64,000 nucleotides of DNA from Microbacterium sp. CSI-V (GTDB taxonomy: Bacteria; Actinomycetota; Actinomycetes; Actinomycetales; Microbacteriaceae): assembly GCF_001984105.1 (NCBI RefSeq), contig NZ_MTQM01000007.1, positions 1-64,000 of the forward strand, read 5' to 3'. The number at the start of each line of letters is the position of its first letter. The first letter of the stretch is position 1. Below the pieces are notes generated by a model, which was given only the letters and a program-made list of their open reading frames with translations, did no database searches and was not told the origin of the DNA. A program made the position numbers and the translations under genes. This document shows positions 29,806 through 39,932 of the stretch, piece after piece.

Positions 29806-30873
29806 GTGTCGTCCCCCACCCCTGCCGCCGAGCCCTTGCCCTCCGACCCGGCCGGTACACGCCCCGCTCCGCCCGCCGTGCCCGATGATCCGGCCGCGGG
29901 TCGCGTGCCCGGGGATCCGGGCCCCGCTCCCTCCCTCGCCGCGGACGCACCCCTCGCCGAGGCCCCCGTCACCGTCCCGGCCGAACGTCGTCGTCCGCGC
30001 GCGAGCGTCGTGGTCCTCGCCGTCCTGTTGGCCGTCGCCGTCGTGGCCGGCGGGTTCGGATTCTTCTGGGTGGTCACCCAGCTGCAGGAGGCTCGCACGC
30101 TCATCGGCGACCAGCAGCAGCAGATCACCGACCAGCAGCGACGTCTCGATGAGCAGCAGGAGATGATCGATCGCAAAGACCAGTTCGGTAGTGCCATGAA
30201 CGACCTGTACGCGACGATCGAGCCGCTCGTGGGTCTTCCCTACGCGATGATCGTGCCGTGGTACCGCGTCGAGGATCTCGCCGATCGCGCGTGGATCCAC
30301 CGGCGGAACCCCTCCGCGCTCGATCAGGACGTCATGGACGTGCAGAGATTGACGTCGGAGATCTCGAGCCGCTCCGACGGCGTCAGCGCTCAGGCCGAGT
30401 CGAACGCGTCGGGGACCGCGTGGGAGGCGACGCTCGACGATCTCGGACGCGGGTGGGTCTCGACCGTCTTCGAGGGCGCCACGCCCTGCGGTGCCACGGC
30501 GCTGGCGTGCGTGTCCGGCGCGCAACCCTTCACGGTGCACGTGCGGGCCGACTCCCAGACCGATCCCACGATGACCGACTGGATCCGCACCGGCGCCGCC
30601 TACCACGAGTACGCTCACGTCCTGCAGTTCACCAACCCTCAGCCGACCGACGACGCGCTCGCGTCCTTCGGGGGCGACGCCGAGACGATGGCCGACTGCT
30701 ACGCGCTGACGTTCCTCGACGGGTGGTCGCTCGATCACGAGGTCGCGATCGACGCCTACTCCTACTACGAGGTCACCGTCGGGTACGGCTACACGTGCGA
30801 CGCGGGCCAGCGTCAGGTCATCCGCGACTGGGTGGGTCGGCTCGGTGTGACGCGGCAGGTCGTCGGCGGCTGA
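29806..30873 (+). CDS. membrane-anchored protein with a gluzincin-like HExxH motif
   Basis: A 355-residue protein: a Pro/Ala-rich cytoplasmic stretch (1-62), one membrane segment (about 66-90), a short Gln-rich coiled coil (about 92-122), and an extracellular domain. The domain has HEYAH at 267-271 and AETMAD at about 292-297, where E293 sits 22 residues after the second His, as in gluzincin proteases (HExxH plus ExxxD). Two or more cysteines (near 229, 236, 298 and 328) may form disulfides. I chose the GTG at 29806 for its GAGAG site eight bases upstream; an ATG ten codons earlier is possible. A zinc peptidase is inferred; the substrate is unknown. Confidence 0.65.
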   Translation: MSSPTPAAEPLPSDPAGTRPAPPAVPDDPAAGRVPGDPGPAPSLAADAPLAEAPVTVPAERRRPRASVVVLAVLLAVAVVAGGFGFFWVVTQLQEARTLIGDQQQQITDQQRRLDEQQEMIDRKDQFGSAMNDLYATIEPLVGLPYAMIVPWYRVEDLADRAWIHRRNPSALDQDVMDVQRLTSEISSRSDGVSAQAESNASGTAWEATLDDLGRGWVSTVFEGATPCGATALACVSGAQPFTVHVRADSQTDPTMTDWIRTGAAYHEYAHVLQFTNPQPTDDALASFGGDAETMADCYALTFLDGWSLDHEVAIDAYSYYEVTVGYGYTCDAGQRQVIRDWVGRLGVTRQVVGG

Positions 30874-30969
30874 GACCGTCGCGGGTGGGCGCCCGGCCGG
30901 GTCGCGCGCCGTTCGGGTGCCTCGGGGCACGGCGACGAAGTCGCAGCGCGGCATGTCCGGCCCGGTCCG

Positions 30970-30975
30970 TAGGGT
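30970..30975 (+). promoter_or_regulatory. -10 box for leaderless S9 peptidase gene
   Basis: TAGGGT lies seven bases before the ATG at 30983. Confidence 0.45.
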
Positions 30976-30982
30976 GGATGCC

Positions 30983-32869
30983 ATGCCGCAGACGCTCCCC
31001 TACGGATCCTGGCCCTCTCCCCTCACGCCCGAGGCTGTGGCGCAGTCATCGCCTCGGCTGGACGGCGCGCGCATCGTCGGCGACGACGTCTGGTGGGGCG
31101 AATCCGTCCCGAGCGAGGGCGGACGCGTCACCGTGAAACGGAAGCGCCCGGACGGATCGGTCGAGACGGTCCTGCCCGCTCCGGGCAACGCCCGCTCGTC
31201 GGTGCACGAGTACGGCGGCGGCGCCTGGACGGCATCCGACGACGGCCAGCTCTTCTACGTCGAGAAGTCCGACCAGCGTGTCTATTCGCTCACCCCCGGC
31301 GGCGCGCCGCGCGCGCTGACCCCCGAGGGCGGCGATGTGCGGCACGGAGGGCTGTCCTGGCAGCACGGCAGCCTCGTGGCGGTCCGCGAGACCCACGGAG
31401 CCCAGCGGGTCCCGGAGCGCGCGATCGTGCGGATCCCGCTCGACGGCTCCGACACGGAGGTGCTCGCCACGGGAAGCGTGTTCCTCGCCCACCCGGCGCT
31501 GTCGCCCGACGGCCGCCACCTGGCGTGGATCGCGTGGGACCACCCCGACATGCCGTGGGACGCCACCGTGCTCCGCGTCGCCGACCTCGCCACCGGAGAC
31601 GTGCGCGATCTCGCCGGAGGCGACCGCCGCGCACCGCTGCAGCCCGTCTGGATCGGCGACGACGAGCTGCTGTACGCCGACGATCCGGAGGGGCGCTGGA
31701 ACCTGTTCCGTCGGTCGCTCGACGGTGACCCCCAGCCGGTCGCGCCGGCCGACGCCGACACCGGCGGCCCGGTCTGGGTCCTCGGGACCCGCTGGTTCTC
31801 GGCCACCGACGACGGTCGCATCATCGCCGTCCGCACCGACGGCGGCGACGAGATCGTCGAGATCGCGCCCAGCGGCATCCGTCTGCTCGACGTGCCCGTG
31901 GTCGCCGGCGCCTCGGTCGACGACGTGCGCGGCTCCCGCGCCCTCGTCTCCGGTTCCGACGCCTCGGGGCTGTCGGGACTGTGGTCGATCGACCTCGACA
32001 CCGGAGCGGTCGCGCAGGTCACGGTCGCAGACCACCCGGGCGTCGAATGGATGCCGGCCGCCCGCGCCCTCACCACCGGGGGCCCGCACGGCCCGGTGCA
32101 CGCCTTCGCCTACCCGCCGACGAACCCCGATGTCGTGGCCCCGGACGGCGAGCGGCCGCCGTACCTCGTCCTCGTCCACGGCGGGCCGACGTCGCACGTC
32201 GGTCCCGCCCCTTCGGCGAAGACGGCGTTCTTCACCAGTCGCGGAATCGGCGTGCTCGACGTGAACTACGGCGGTTCCACGGGGTACGGTCGCGCCTACC
32301 GCGAGAGACTGCGCGGGCAGTGGGGGGTCGTGGATGTCGACGACGTCGCCGCGGCGGCATCCGCTCTCGCGGCCGCCGGTCTCGCCGACCCCGAGCGCCT
32401 GGCCATCGCCGGAGGGTCCGCGGGCGGCTGGACCGTGCTCGCGGCGGTGACGAACACCGACGTGTTCTCGGCGGGGATCTCCCGCTACGGCGTAGGCGAC
32501 GCCCGCGCTCTCGCGGAAGACACCCACGACTTCGAAGCGCGCTACCTCGACGGTCTCATCGGGCCGCTCCCCGAAGCGGAGGCCGTCTACCTCGACCGGT
32601 CGCCGTTGTCGCACCCCGATCGCTTCCGCGTGCCCCTGCTGATCCTGCAGGGCGCCGAGGACCGTGTCGTCCCGCCCTCGCAGGCCGAAGCGATCCGCGA
32701 CGCCCTCGCGGCCCACGGCGTCGCGCACTCGTACGTCCTGTACGAGGGCGAGGGCCACGGTTTCCGTCGCGCGGAGACGGTGGCGGACTCCCTCCAGCGC
32801 GAGCTCGGCTTCCTCGGCGCGGTCTTCGGGTTCGAGACACCCGGCATCCCGGCGTTCGCGCTCGACTGA
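30983..32869 (+). CDS. S9 family peptidase (prolyl oligopeptidase type)
   Basis: A 628-residue cytoplasmic serine peptidase. The amino-terminal 370 residues form a beta-propeller; the alpha/beta-hydrolase domain carries S479 in GGSAGGW, D560 in AEDRVV and H592 in EGHGF, a full triad, plus LVHGGPTSHVGP (about 394-405). Members cut oligopeptides or acylpeptides; exact specificity is unclear. The ATG is chosen because TAGGGT lies seven bases before it. Its end converges on hflX over a strong terminator. Confidence 0.88.
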   Translation: MPQTLPYGSWPSPLTPEAVAQSSPRLDGARIVGDDVWWGESVPSEGGRVTVKRKRPDGSVETVLPAPGNARSSVHEYGGGAWTASDDGQLFYVEKSDQRVYSLTPGGAPRALTPEGGDVRHGGLSWQHGSLVAVRETHGAQRVPERAIVRIPLDGSDTEVLATGSVFLAHPALSPDGRHLAWIAWDHPDMPWDATVLRVADLATGDVRDLAGGDRRAPLQPVWIGDDELLYADDPEGRWNLFRRSLDGDPQPVAPADADTGGPVWVLGTRWFSATDDGRIIAVRTDGGDEIVEIAPSGIRLLDVPVVAGASVDDVRGSRALVSGSDASGLSGLWSIDLDTGAVAQVTVADHPGVEWMPAARALTTGGPHGPVHAFAYPPTNPDVVAPDGERPPYLVLVHGGPTSHVGPAPSAKTAFFTSRGIGVLDVNYGGSTGYGRAYRERLRGQWGVVDVDDVAAAASALAAAGLADPERLAIAGGSAGGWTVLAAVTNTDVFSAGISRYGVGDARALAEDTHDFEARYLDGLIGPLPEAEAVYLDRSPLSHPDRFRVPLLILQGAEDRVVPPSQAEAIRDALAAHGVAHSYVLYEGEGHGFRRAETVADSLQRELGFLGAVFGFETPGIPAFALD

Positions 32870-32871
32870 GT

Positions 32872-32919
32872 CCTCACCCGACGACGCCCCGCCGAGAGGC
32901 AGGGCGTCGTCGTGTGAGG
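32872..32919. terminator. bidirectional terminator between S9 peptidase gene and hflX
   Basis: Arms 32872-32889 and 32902-32919 are complementary at 17 of 18 positions with a 12-base loop, just after two convergent genes end. Confidence 0.7.
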
Positions 32920-32926
32920 GATCCGA

Positions 32927-34444
32927 TCAGGCGGCGTACGGAGCGAGCTCGGCCGCGAGACGCGCACCGACGTGCGCGTGCAGGAAGGTTCCCTGCTCGC
33001 GGTGCTCCTGAGCCATGATCAGGCCGGTCTCGTGGACCGCCGACACGAGGTCGCCGCGGTCGTACGGCACGACCGCGCGCACCTCGACCGCGGGGAGCGG
33101 CAGCGCGTCCTCGATCGCGGCGCGGAGCTCGTCGATGCCCTCGCCGGTTCGGGATGACACGAACATCGCAGCCGGGGCGAGACCGCGCAGGACGAGGCGA
33201 TCGTCCGGGCTCACGAGGTCGGCCTTGTTGAACACGACGATCTCGTGCCCGAAGTCGGCGTCCACGTCGCCCATCACATCCCGAACCGTCGACAGCTGCG
33301 CCGCGGGATCCGGGTGCGACGCATCCACGACGTGCAGGATGACATCGGCGTCGCCGACCTCTTCCAGGGTCGAACGGAACGCCTCGACGAGCTGGTGCGG
33401 AAGGTTCCGGACGAAACCGACCGTGTCGGTCAGCGTGTAGACACGGCCGTCCGTGGTCTCGGAACGGCGGACGGTGGCATCCAGGGTCGCGAACAGGGCG
33501 TTCTCGACCAGAACGCCCGCGCTCGTCAGTCGATTGAGCAGGCTGGACTTGCCGGCGTTGGTGTATCCGGCGATCGCGACGGAGGGGATCGTGTGACGCT
33601 TGCGCTCGGCGCGCTTCGCCGCGCGGGCGGGCGCGAAGTCCCGCAGCTGCTTGCGCAGCAGCGCCATCTTGGTGCGGATACGTCGCCGGTCGAGCTCGAT
33701 CTTGGTCTCACCGGGACCGCGCGAGCCCATACCGGCGCCGCCGGCACCGACCTGTCCACCGGCCTGACGCGACATCGAGTCACCCCAACCGCGCAGGCGC
33801 GGAAGCAGGTATTCGAGCTGCGCGAGTTCGACCTGCGCCTTACCCTCGCGGCTCTTGGCGTGCTGGCTGAAGATGTCGAGGATCACGGTCGTCCGGTCGA
33901 TGACCTTGACCTTCACCACGTCCTCGAGGGCGCGCCGCTGGCTCGGGGCGAGTTCGGTGTCGGCGATGACCGTGTCCGCACCCACCGCCGCGACGATGTC
34001 GCGCAGCTCCTGGGCCTTGCCGCGCCCCACGTACGTCGCGGGGTCGGGATGCGGGCGGCGCTGCAGCACGCCGTCCAGCACGACCGCGCCCGCCGTCTCG
34101 GCCAGGGCCGCCAGCTCGCGCAGCGAGTTCTCGGCATCCGCCTGCTCGCCCTGCGGGTGCACGCCGACGAGAACGACGTTCTCGAGGCGCAGCTGCCGAT
34201 ACTCGACCTCGGTGACGTCTTCCAGCTCGGTCGACAGGCCCGGGACGCGTCGGAGCGCCGCACGCTCCTCACGATCCCACTGGTCGCCGTCGGCGGATCC
34301 GCCGTAGGCGGTGGCGGAGTCCTGCAGGGCCTGCGCTGCGCCGAAGACCCGGACCCCGCGATGCGCGTCGGCGCGCGAAAGCACACGGTCGACCGGGTCG
34401 ACCGGCGACTCGTCGATGCTCGGGGGTGTGGTCTGTTCGGTCAT
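32927..34444 (-). CDS. hflX: GTPase HflX
   Basis: Ribosome-associated GTPase that rescues or splits stalled 50S/70S particles under stress. The amino-terminal HflX domain (with GRGKAQELR, about 145-153) is followed by a G domain with Walker A GYTNAGKSSL (about 298-307), DTVGFVRNLP (G3) and NKAD (G4). Length 505. The start MTEQTTPP has GGAAGG nine bases upstream. It lies in the usual place, near dapF and miaA. Confidence 0.95.
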   Translation of the reverse strand: MTEQTTPPSIDESPVDPVDRVLSRADAHRGVRVFGAAQALQDSATAYGGSADGDQWDREERAALRRVPGLSTELEDVTEVEYRQLRLENVVLVGVHPQGEQADAENSLRELAALAETAGAVVLDGVLQRRPHPDPATYVGRGKAQELRDIVAAVGADTVIADTELAPSQRRALEDVVKVKVIDRTTVILDIFSQHAKSREGKAQVELAQLEYLLPRLRGWGDSMSRQAGGQVGAGGAGMGSRGPGETKIELDRRRIRTKMALLRKQLRDFAPARAAKRAERKRHTIPSVAIAGYTNAGKSSLLNRLTSAGVLVENALFATLDATVRRSETTDGRVYTLTDTVGFVRNLPHQLVEAFRSTLEEVGDADVILHVVDASHPDPAAQLSTVRDVMGDVDADFGHEIVVFNKADLVSPDDRLVLRGLAPAAMFVSSRTGEGIDELRAAIEDALPLPAVEVRAVVPYDRGDLVSAVHETGLIMAQEHREQGTFLHAHVGARLAAELAPYAA

Positions 34445-34534
34445 GTGTTCCTTCCGTCCGCGAGCGGTGCCGCGGCATCCTCGCACTTTAGTCGCCCCCA
34501 CGTCGAGGGCTCCGGTCCGCTACGCTTCCTTGGC

Positions 34535-35188
34535 ATGGGGAGCGACCACTATTTCAGCGCGTCGCCGTCGAGTCCCGAACAGTTCCGCCGCCTCCGTGTC
34601 ACCCTCGCCGGGCGTGAGCTCGAAGTCGTGACCGCGGGCGGTGTCTTCAGTCCGGACCGTCTGGATGCCGGAACCTCGGTGCTCCTGGCCAACACGCCGG
34701 CCCCGCCCGCCGGTGGGAACTTCCTCGACCTGGGAAGCGGCTGGGGTCCGATCACGCTGAGCCTCGCTCTGGACGCCCCGCACGCGACGGTCTGGGCCGT
34801 CGACGTCAACGAGCGGGCTCTCGACCTCGTGAGGCAGAACGCGGAGCGCCTCGGCCTCACCAATGTCAACGCCGTTCGTCCCGAGGATGTTCCCGACGGG
34901 ATCGCGTTCCGCACGATCCGCTCGAACCCGCCCATCCGGGTGGGAAAGAACGAACTCCACGGCATGCTGGAGCACTGGATCCCGCGCCTCGCGGAGCGGT
35001 CCGACGGGTGGTTCGTGGTCCAGCGCAACCTCGGTTCCGATTCGCTCCAGCGGTGGCTGGCGGCGACGTTCGCGAGCGGATTCTCGGTCCACCGTGCCGC
35101 CACCGGACGCGGGTACCGGGTGCTGCGGGTCCGTCGTCACGGCTCGCCTCCGAGTGAACCCATCGACGTCATCGCCGACGCGCTCTGA
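34535..35188 (+). CDS. RsmC-like class I methyltransferase
   Basis: A 217-residue SAM-dependent methyltransferase. Motif I is FLDLGSGWGP (about 67-76) and the catalytic motif is NPPIRVGK (about 130-137), the NPP[Y/F/I] tetrad of enzymes that methylate an exocyclic amine of guanine or adenine, as RsmC does on 16S rRNA. It lacks RsmC's degenerate amino-terminal half, as other short homologues do. It is divergent from hflX with TACGCT about 13 bases before the ATG. Target base not provable. Confidence 0.85.
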   Translation: MGSDHYFSASPSSPEQFRRLRVTLAGRELEVVTAGGVFSPDRLDAGTSVLLANTPAPPAGGNFLDLGSGWGPITLSLALDAPHATVWAVDVNERALDLVRQNAERLGLTNVNAVRPEDVPDGIAFRTIRSNPPIRVGKNELHGMLEHWIPRLAERSDGWFVVQRNLGSDSLQRWLAATFASGFSVHRAATGRGYRVLRVRRHGSPPSEPIDVIADAL

Positions 35189-35215
35189 CGCGTTCCGCCG
35201 GCGCACACCGCCGGT

Positions 35216-36070
35216 TCAGGCCAGAGCGACCTCTCCGGTGAAGACGAGGGATGCCGGGCCCGAGAGGTACACGTGACCGTCGGCGACGCGCACGCCCAGA
35301 GTTCCGCCGCGCGTTTCGACGACCCACGCATCGGGCGCCGCGGATCCGGCCCAGTGCCGCACGGCGAGGGCCGCGGCCGCGACACCCGTGCCGCAGCTCA
35401 GCGTCTCGCCGACGCCGCGCTCGAACACGCGCATGCTGATCGCGCCCACGCCGTCGCGCACGAGCGGGTCGGCCGGAACGACGAACTCGACGTTCGCCCC
35501 GTGCCGGGGCGCCGGGTCCAGCACCGGTTGATACGCCAGCTCCGCGCTGTCGAGCTCGGCGTCCGAGGAGAGCGCCACGACGACATGCGGGTTGCCGACG
35601 TCGACACCGACGCCGGGCCGCGCGACGGGCAGGCCCTTCGCGCGCACGAGCACCTCGCCGGGCTCGATCAGGAACTCCCCCAGGTCGACTTCGAAGCCGC
35701 GGTCGCTGCGGGTCAGGGTCTTCACGCCCGCGCGCGTGCCGATGCGCAGCCCACCGGCGATGTCGGCGAGTCCCGAATCGGTCAGGTAGCGGGCGAACAC
35801 CCGCGTACCGTTGCCGCACATCTCCGCCTTCGAGCCGTCCGCATTGCGGTAGTCCATGAACCACTCAGCCCCCGACGCGGCCGCGTCCGCCCCCTCGTCG
35901 ATCGCCACGGACCGGACGACGCGAAGCAATCCGTCGGCTCCGATGCCGAAGTGACGGTCGCACAGGATCGCGACCTGGTCGTCGGAGAGGTGGAGCTCGC
36001 CATCCGGGTCCGACACGATCACGAAGTCGTTGCCGGTGCCGTGGCCCTTGGTGAACGCGAGAGTCGCCAT
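35216..36070 (-). CDS. dapF: diaminopimelate epimerase
   Basis: Converts LL- to meso-diaminopimelate for lysine and the cell wall. The two catalytic cysteines are C85 in EMCGNGTR and C226 in LSCGTGVA. Length 284. TAGACT (36078-36083, minus strand) ends seven bases before the ATG, so it is probably leaderless and separate from the GNAT gene upstream. Confidence 0.95.
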   Translation of the reverse strand: MATLAFTKGHGTGNDFVIVSDPDGELHLSDDQVAILCDRHFGIGADGLLRVVRSVAIDEGADAAASGAEWFMDYRNADGSKAEMCGNGTRVFARYLTDSGLADIAGGLRIGTRAGVKTLTRSDRGFEVDLGEFLIEPGEVLVRAKGLPVARPGVGVDVGNPHVVVALSSDAELDSAELAYQPVLDPAPRHGANVEFVVPADPLVRDGVGAISMRVFERGVGETLSCGTGVAAAALAVRHWAGSAAPDAWVVETRGGTLGVRVADGHVYLSGPASLVFTGEVALA

Positions 36071-36077
36071 GGCATCC

Positions 36078-36083
36078 AGTCTA
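36078..36083 (-). promoter_or_regulatory. -10 box for leaderless dapF
   Basis: TAGACT on the minus strand, seven bases before the dapF ATG. Confidence 0.5.
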
Positions 36084-36116
36084 GGGATGGCCGCTATGCG
36101 GGCGCCGTGGGCGTCG

Positions 36117-36557
36117 TCAGGCGGGACCGCCCGGTCCGTCGACGATGAGGCGACGCCCCGTGGCCCACGTCTCGAACGGGACGTACCCCAGCGCGTCGTA
36201 GAACCCGCGCGCACCGGTGTTGTCCGGCCGCACCATCAGCTGCACCTTCGGGCATCCCATCGCTTCCAGGAGCCGTTCGGCCTCGGCCACGAGGGCGCGA
36301 CCGATCCCCCGCCCCCGGCGCGACGACGCCGAGGCCAGGTAGTACAGCCATCCGCGGTGACCGTCGTATCCGGCCATGACGCTGCCGACCACCGTGTCGC
36401 CGTCGGCGGCCACGAGGAAGAGCTCGGGCTGAACGGTGAGCTTCCGCCGGATGTCGGCGCGCGGATCGTTCCACGGCCGGGTGAGCCCGGCCTCCTCCCA
36501 CAACGCCACGACCGCCTCTTCGTCCGCCGCCCGGAACGCGCGGATCTCCACACTCAC
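36117..36557 (-). CDS. GNAT family N-acetyltransferase
   Basis: A 146-residue acetyltransferase starting [14 protein letters not shown]. The acetyl-CoA loop is [10 protein letters not shown] (about 91-100), and [14 protein letters not shown] (about 121-134) closes the fold. It resembles YpeA-type enzymes. The GTG overlaps the miaA stop (GTGA), directly next to the 15-base tandem repeat at the end of miaA; GACGAGG in the last repeat unit could be its ribosome-binding site. Confidence 0.85.
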   Translation of the reverse strand: MSVEIRAFRAADEEAVVALWEEAGLTRPWNDPRADIRRKLTVQPELFLVAADGDTVVGSVMAGYDGHRGWLYYLASASSRRGRGIGRALVAEAERLLEAMGCPKVQLMVRPDNTGARGFYDALGYVPFETWATGRRLIVDGPGGPA

Positions 36558-37546
36558 CCCCGCACCTCGTCTCCCCGCACCTCGTCTCCCCGCACCTCGT
36601 CTCCCCGCACCTCGTCTCCCTGCACCTCGTCGACGAGCGCGTCGGCACGGGCGGTCCGGACATCGAGGCGGCGGGCGTCGGCATAGCGACGGAACCACGA
36701 CACCTGGCGCCGCGCGTAGCGGCGCGTGAGCGCCTGCGTCTCGGCGATCGCCTCCGCGCGGGTCATCTCGCCGCGGAGCTGGGCCAGCGCCTGCGCGTAC
36801 CCGATCGCGCGCGCCGCGGTGACACCGCGCTCGATCCCCTCGGCTCGCAGCGCGGACACCTCGTCGAGCAGCCCCTGCTCCCACATGGCCTCGACCCGCG
36901 CGTCGAGGAGGCCCACGAGCCTCTCGCGTTCGATCTCCGTCGCGAGGATCGTCGTCCGCGGATGCCAGAGGTCGGGCTCGGCGGGAAGGGCACCGCCATG
37001 GGTGTCCTCGCCCAGCGCCAGCACCTCCAGCGCGCGGACGACCCGTCGTCCGTTGCGCGGATCGATGCGTTCGGCGGCGGCGGGGTCCTCGGCCTTCAGG
37101 CGTGCGAAAAGCACGCCGGGACCCTCGCTCTCGAGCTCGGCCTCCAGCCCCGCGCGGACGGCGGAATCCCGCGGCGGGAAACGGAAGTCCCACAGCACGC
37201 TGGAGACGTACAGTCCCGAACCGCCCACGAGGATCGCATCCGCCCCGCGCGAGAACACGCCTGTGATCGTCTCGCGGGCCGTCGGCTGATACCAGGCCAC
37301 CGCCGCTTCGTCGGTGACGGCGAGAGCGTCAAAAAGGTGGTGCGGGATCCCGCGCCTCTCCGGCGTCGGCAGCTTCGCGGTGCCGATGTCCATGCCGCGG
37401 TACAGCTGCATGGCGTCGGCGTTCACGATCTCCACCGCGCGTCCCCGCGCGTGGAGGGCGTGGGCCAGATCGAGCGAGAGCCCGGTCTTCCCCGTCCCGG
37501 TCGCACCGACGATCGCCCACAACCGCGGCGCGTCGTCGGCGGTCAC
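36554..37546 (-). CDS. miaA: tRNA dimethylallyltransferase with a repeated carboxy terminus
   Basis: Adds dimethylallyl to A37 of tRNAs that read U-initial codons; MiaB then methylthiolates it. Walker A-like GATGTGKT is at 14-21, [16 protein letters not shown] lies near 48-63, and AIGYAQ near 273. Length 330. The start is GTG overlapping the miaB stop (GTGA). The last 25 residues are five near-perfect DEVRG repeats (one DEVQG) encoded by a 15-base tandem repeat, not part of the family fold. Confidence 0.94.
   Translation of the reverse strand: MTADDAPRLWAIVGATGTGKTGLSLDLAHALHARGRAVEIVNADAMQLYRGMDIGTAKLPTPERRGIPHHLFDALAVTDEAAVAWYQPTARETITGVFSRGADAILVGGSGLYVSSVLWDFRFPPRDSAVRAGLEAELESEGPGVLFARLKAEDPAAAERIDPRNGRRVVRALEVLALGEDTHGGALPAEPDLWHPRTTILATEIERERLVGLLDARVEAMWEQGLLDEVSALRAEGIERGVTAARAIGYAQALAQLRGEMTRAEAIAETQALTRRYARRQVSWFRRYADARRLDVRTARADALVDEVQGDEVRGDEVRGDEVRGDEVRG
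36558..36632 (-). repeat. 15-base tandem repeat (5 copies) in the miaA 3-prime end
   Basis: CCCCGCACCTCGTCT is repeated four times exactly (36558-36617), then once with two changes (36618-36632). Since 15 bases are five codons, copy number changes keep the frame. Confidence 0.9.
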
Positions 37547-39093
37547 ACGCCGATACGCAGACTCGGAAGGCCCAGTGACACGGCGCGCGGGGCGCCCGCG
37601 TCGGCACCGGGTGCCGGAACGCCGCACGACTCCGCCTGCGCGCGGTCCCAGGCGTCGCCCGCCCGCGTGCGGCGGACACGCAGCGGCCCGCCGGTCACCG
37701 CATCGGCGACGAGGTAGAACGGCGCGGCACGCGTGACCTCCACAGAGACGACATCACCCGGGCGCGGGAGCGCCGAACCGTCGGGCACCTCGAAGTGGAC
37801 GAGACGATTGTCTTCCGCGCGGCCCGTGAGGCGCCGCGTCGCCGCGTCCTTCTTGCCTTCGCCGGTCGACACCAGCACTTCGAGCACGCGCCCGACCTGG
37901 TTCTGGTTCTCTTCGAGGGAGATCCGCTCCTGTAGCGCGATGAGACGCTCGTAGCGCTCCTGGACGACCGCCTTCGGAACCTGATCGTCCATCGTCGCGG
38001 CGGGAGTGCCCTCGCGGATCGAGTACTGGAAGGTGAAGGCGCTCGCGAAGCGGGAGGCCTCGACCACCCGCATGGTCTCTTCGAAGTCGGCATCCGTCTC
38101 GCCCGGGAAACCGACGATGATGTCGGTCGTGATCGCGGCGTGAGGGATCTGGTCGCGGACACGCTCGAGGATGCCGAGGAACCGTTCGCTGCGGTACGAC
38201 CGGCGCATGGCCTTGAGGATCCGGTCCGACCCCGACTGCAGCGGCATGTGCAGTTGCGGCATGACCGACGGGGTCTCGGCCATCGCGGCGATCACGTCGT
38301 CCGTGAACGCCGCCGGGTGCGGGCTGGTGAAGCGGATGCGCTCGAGACCGTCGATCTCGCCGGCCGCGCGCAGAAGCTTGCCGAAGGCGAGCCGGTCACC
38401 GAACTCGACGCCGTAGGAGTTGACGTTCTGCCCGAGCAGCGTGACCTCGATCGCCCCGTCGTCGACGAGGAGGCGGATCTCGTTCAGGATGTCGCCGGGA
38501 CGACGGTCCTTCTCTTTTCCGCGGAGGCTCGGGACGATGCAGAACGTGCAGGTGTTGTTGCACCCCACGGAGATCGACACCCAGCCGCTGTGCACCGAGT
38601 CGCGTTTGGTGGGGAGCGTCGAAGGAAAGATCTCGAGCGACTCGAGGATCTCGAGTTCGGCCTCGCCGTTGTGGCGCGCCCGCTCGAGCATTCCGGGAAG
38701 GGACCCCATGTTGTGCGTGCCGAAGACGACGTCGACCCACGGCGCCTTCTGCTGCACGGCGTCCTTGTCCATCTGCGCGAGGCAGCCTCCGACGGCGATC
38801 TGCATGCCGTCGTGGGCGTCCTTGCGCGACTTGAGGTGACCGAGGGTGCCGTACAGCTTGCCGGCGGCGTTGTCGCGGACGGCGCACGTGTTGATCACGA
38901 CGACGTCGGCGTCGGCACCGGCTTCGGCTCGGACGTAGCCGGCGCTCTCGAGCGAACCGGAGAGACGCTCGGAATCGTGCACGTTCATCTGACAACCGAA
39001 GGTCCGCACCTCGTAGGTGCGCGCGCGACCGTCGGCCGTGTGAGCGGCCGCGGAGGGCGCGATGAGCGTCGGTGTCGATACGGGGGTCGTCAT
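37543..39093 (-). CDS. miaB: tRNA-2-methylthio-N6-dimethylallyladenosine synthase
   Basis: Radical-SAM methylthiotransferase acting on tRNA position 37. Amino-terminal cluster cysteines are C34, C70 and C104; the radical-SAM CxxxCxxC is C178, C182, C185; a TRAM domain ends the protein (about 395-460), with an extra 50-residue tail. Length 516. I start at MTTPVSTP; an ATG four codons earlier is possible. TAGAAT lies ten bases before it. It overlaps miaA by four bases (GTGA). Confidence 0.94.
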   Translation of the reverse strand: MTTPVSTPTLIAPSAAAHTADGRARTYEVRTFGCQMNVHDSERLSGSLESAGYVRAEAGADADVVVINTCAVRDNAAGKLYGTLGHLKSRKDAHDGMQIAVGGCLAQMDKDAVQQKAPWVDVVFGTHNMGSLPGMLERARHNGEAELEILESLEIFPSTLPTKRDSVHSGWVSISVGCNNTCTFCIVPSLRGKEKDRRPGDILNEIRLLVDDGAIEVTLLGQNVNSYGVEFGDRLAFGKLLRAAGEIDGLERIRFTSPHPAAFTDDVIAAMAETPSVMPQLHMPLQSGSDRILKAMRRSYRSERFLGILERVRDQIPHAAITTDIIVGFPGETDADFEETMRVVEASRFASAFTFQYSIREGTPAATMDDQVPKAVVQERYERLIALQERISLEENQNQVGRVLEVLVSTGEGKKDAATRRLTGRAEDNRLVHFEVPDGSALPRPGDVVSVEVTRAAPFYLVADAVTGGPLRVRRTRAGDAWDRAQAESCGVPAPGADAGAPRAVSLGLPSLRIGV

Positions 39094-39167
39094 GATGCGT
39101 GCCATTCTAAGCGCCGGTCGCCGGAGGAACACGGTCGGGAGGGAGCGCGCGCGGCCGGTACCGGACG

Positions 39168-39932
39168 TCAGTCGTCCGGGGTGAACCGGACGGCGGCCGA
39201 CGCGGCCGGTCGTGAGAACGGGGCACGCCGGATGCCCGCTTCTGCCAGTGCCTGACGCGCAGCTTCGAGGGAGATCGACGACGAGTACCCTCGCCGGCCG
39301 AGTTGTCCGGCTAGGCGGCGCAGGCTGGCGTCGTAGTCCTTGCCGCCGACGTTGCGGGCCTTCGAGCGGGCGAACTCCAGCGCGCGTTCCGCGTCGTCGT
39401 CGGGCAGCTCGGCGATCGCGGCATCCGCGACTTCGCGCGAGATCCCGCGTTTGCGGAGAGTCTGCGCGACCGCACGACGACCCTGCCCTCGGCGTTCGAT
39501 CGCCGACATCGCGAGCTGCTCGGCGAACGCCTCGTCGTCGAGGTAACCGAGGTCGACGAACTTCGTCACGACGTCCTCGATCACGGAGTCATCGACACCG
39601 TCGATCCCGCCGAGAGCCGTACGGGCTTCCGCCAGCGACAGGGAGTGCCCGCGAAGCTTGCGCAGGAGAACCGCCTCGGCGCGATCGCGGATCTCATCGG
39701 GCGATTCCGCGTCAACGGGATCGTCGAACGCGGCACCCGGGCGAGACCAGCCCTTCGCCTCGTCCCGGGGGGACGTCGACGTGGCCGCACGGTCGCGCGA
39801 CGCCTGGGGAGCGGGAGCACGCGAACCGAAGAGAGGGATGACCGGCGCGAGGTCGTCACCGACCGCGCGGTCGCCCGCGTCGCGCTCCGCTTCGGCGGAG
39901 ACGCGACCCGGGCGACGGGCGTCGTCTGTCAT
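39168..39932 (-). CDS. recX: regulatory protein RecX
   Basis: Modulates RecA filaments. After a disordered amino terminus of about 75 residues, unusually long, the RecX repeats begin ([54 protein letters not shown]). Length 254. The ATG shares a base with the recA stop (TGATG), so recA-recX are co-transcribed under the SOS box at 41183. Confidence 0.93.
   Translation of the reverse strand: MTDDARRPGRVSAEAERDAGDRAVGDDLAPVIPLFGSRAPAPQASRDRAATSTSPRDEAKGWSRPGAAFDDPVDAESPDEIRDRAEAVLLRKLRGHSLSLAEARTALGGIDGVDDSVIEDVVTKFVDLGYLDDEAFAEQLAMSAIERRGQGRRAVAQTLRKRGISREVADAAIAELPDDDAERALEFARSKARNVGGKDYDASLRRLAGQLGRRGYSSSISLEAARQALAEAGIRRAPFSRPAASAAVRFTPDD

Noticed and set aside
36078-36083. tRNA or riboswitch in the gap before dapF (lysine riboswitch)
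   Set aside because: The gap to the GNAT gene is only 46 bases and the -10 box is seven bases before the ATG, which leaves no room for a leader.
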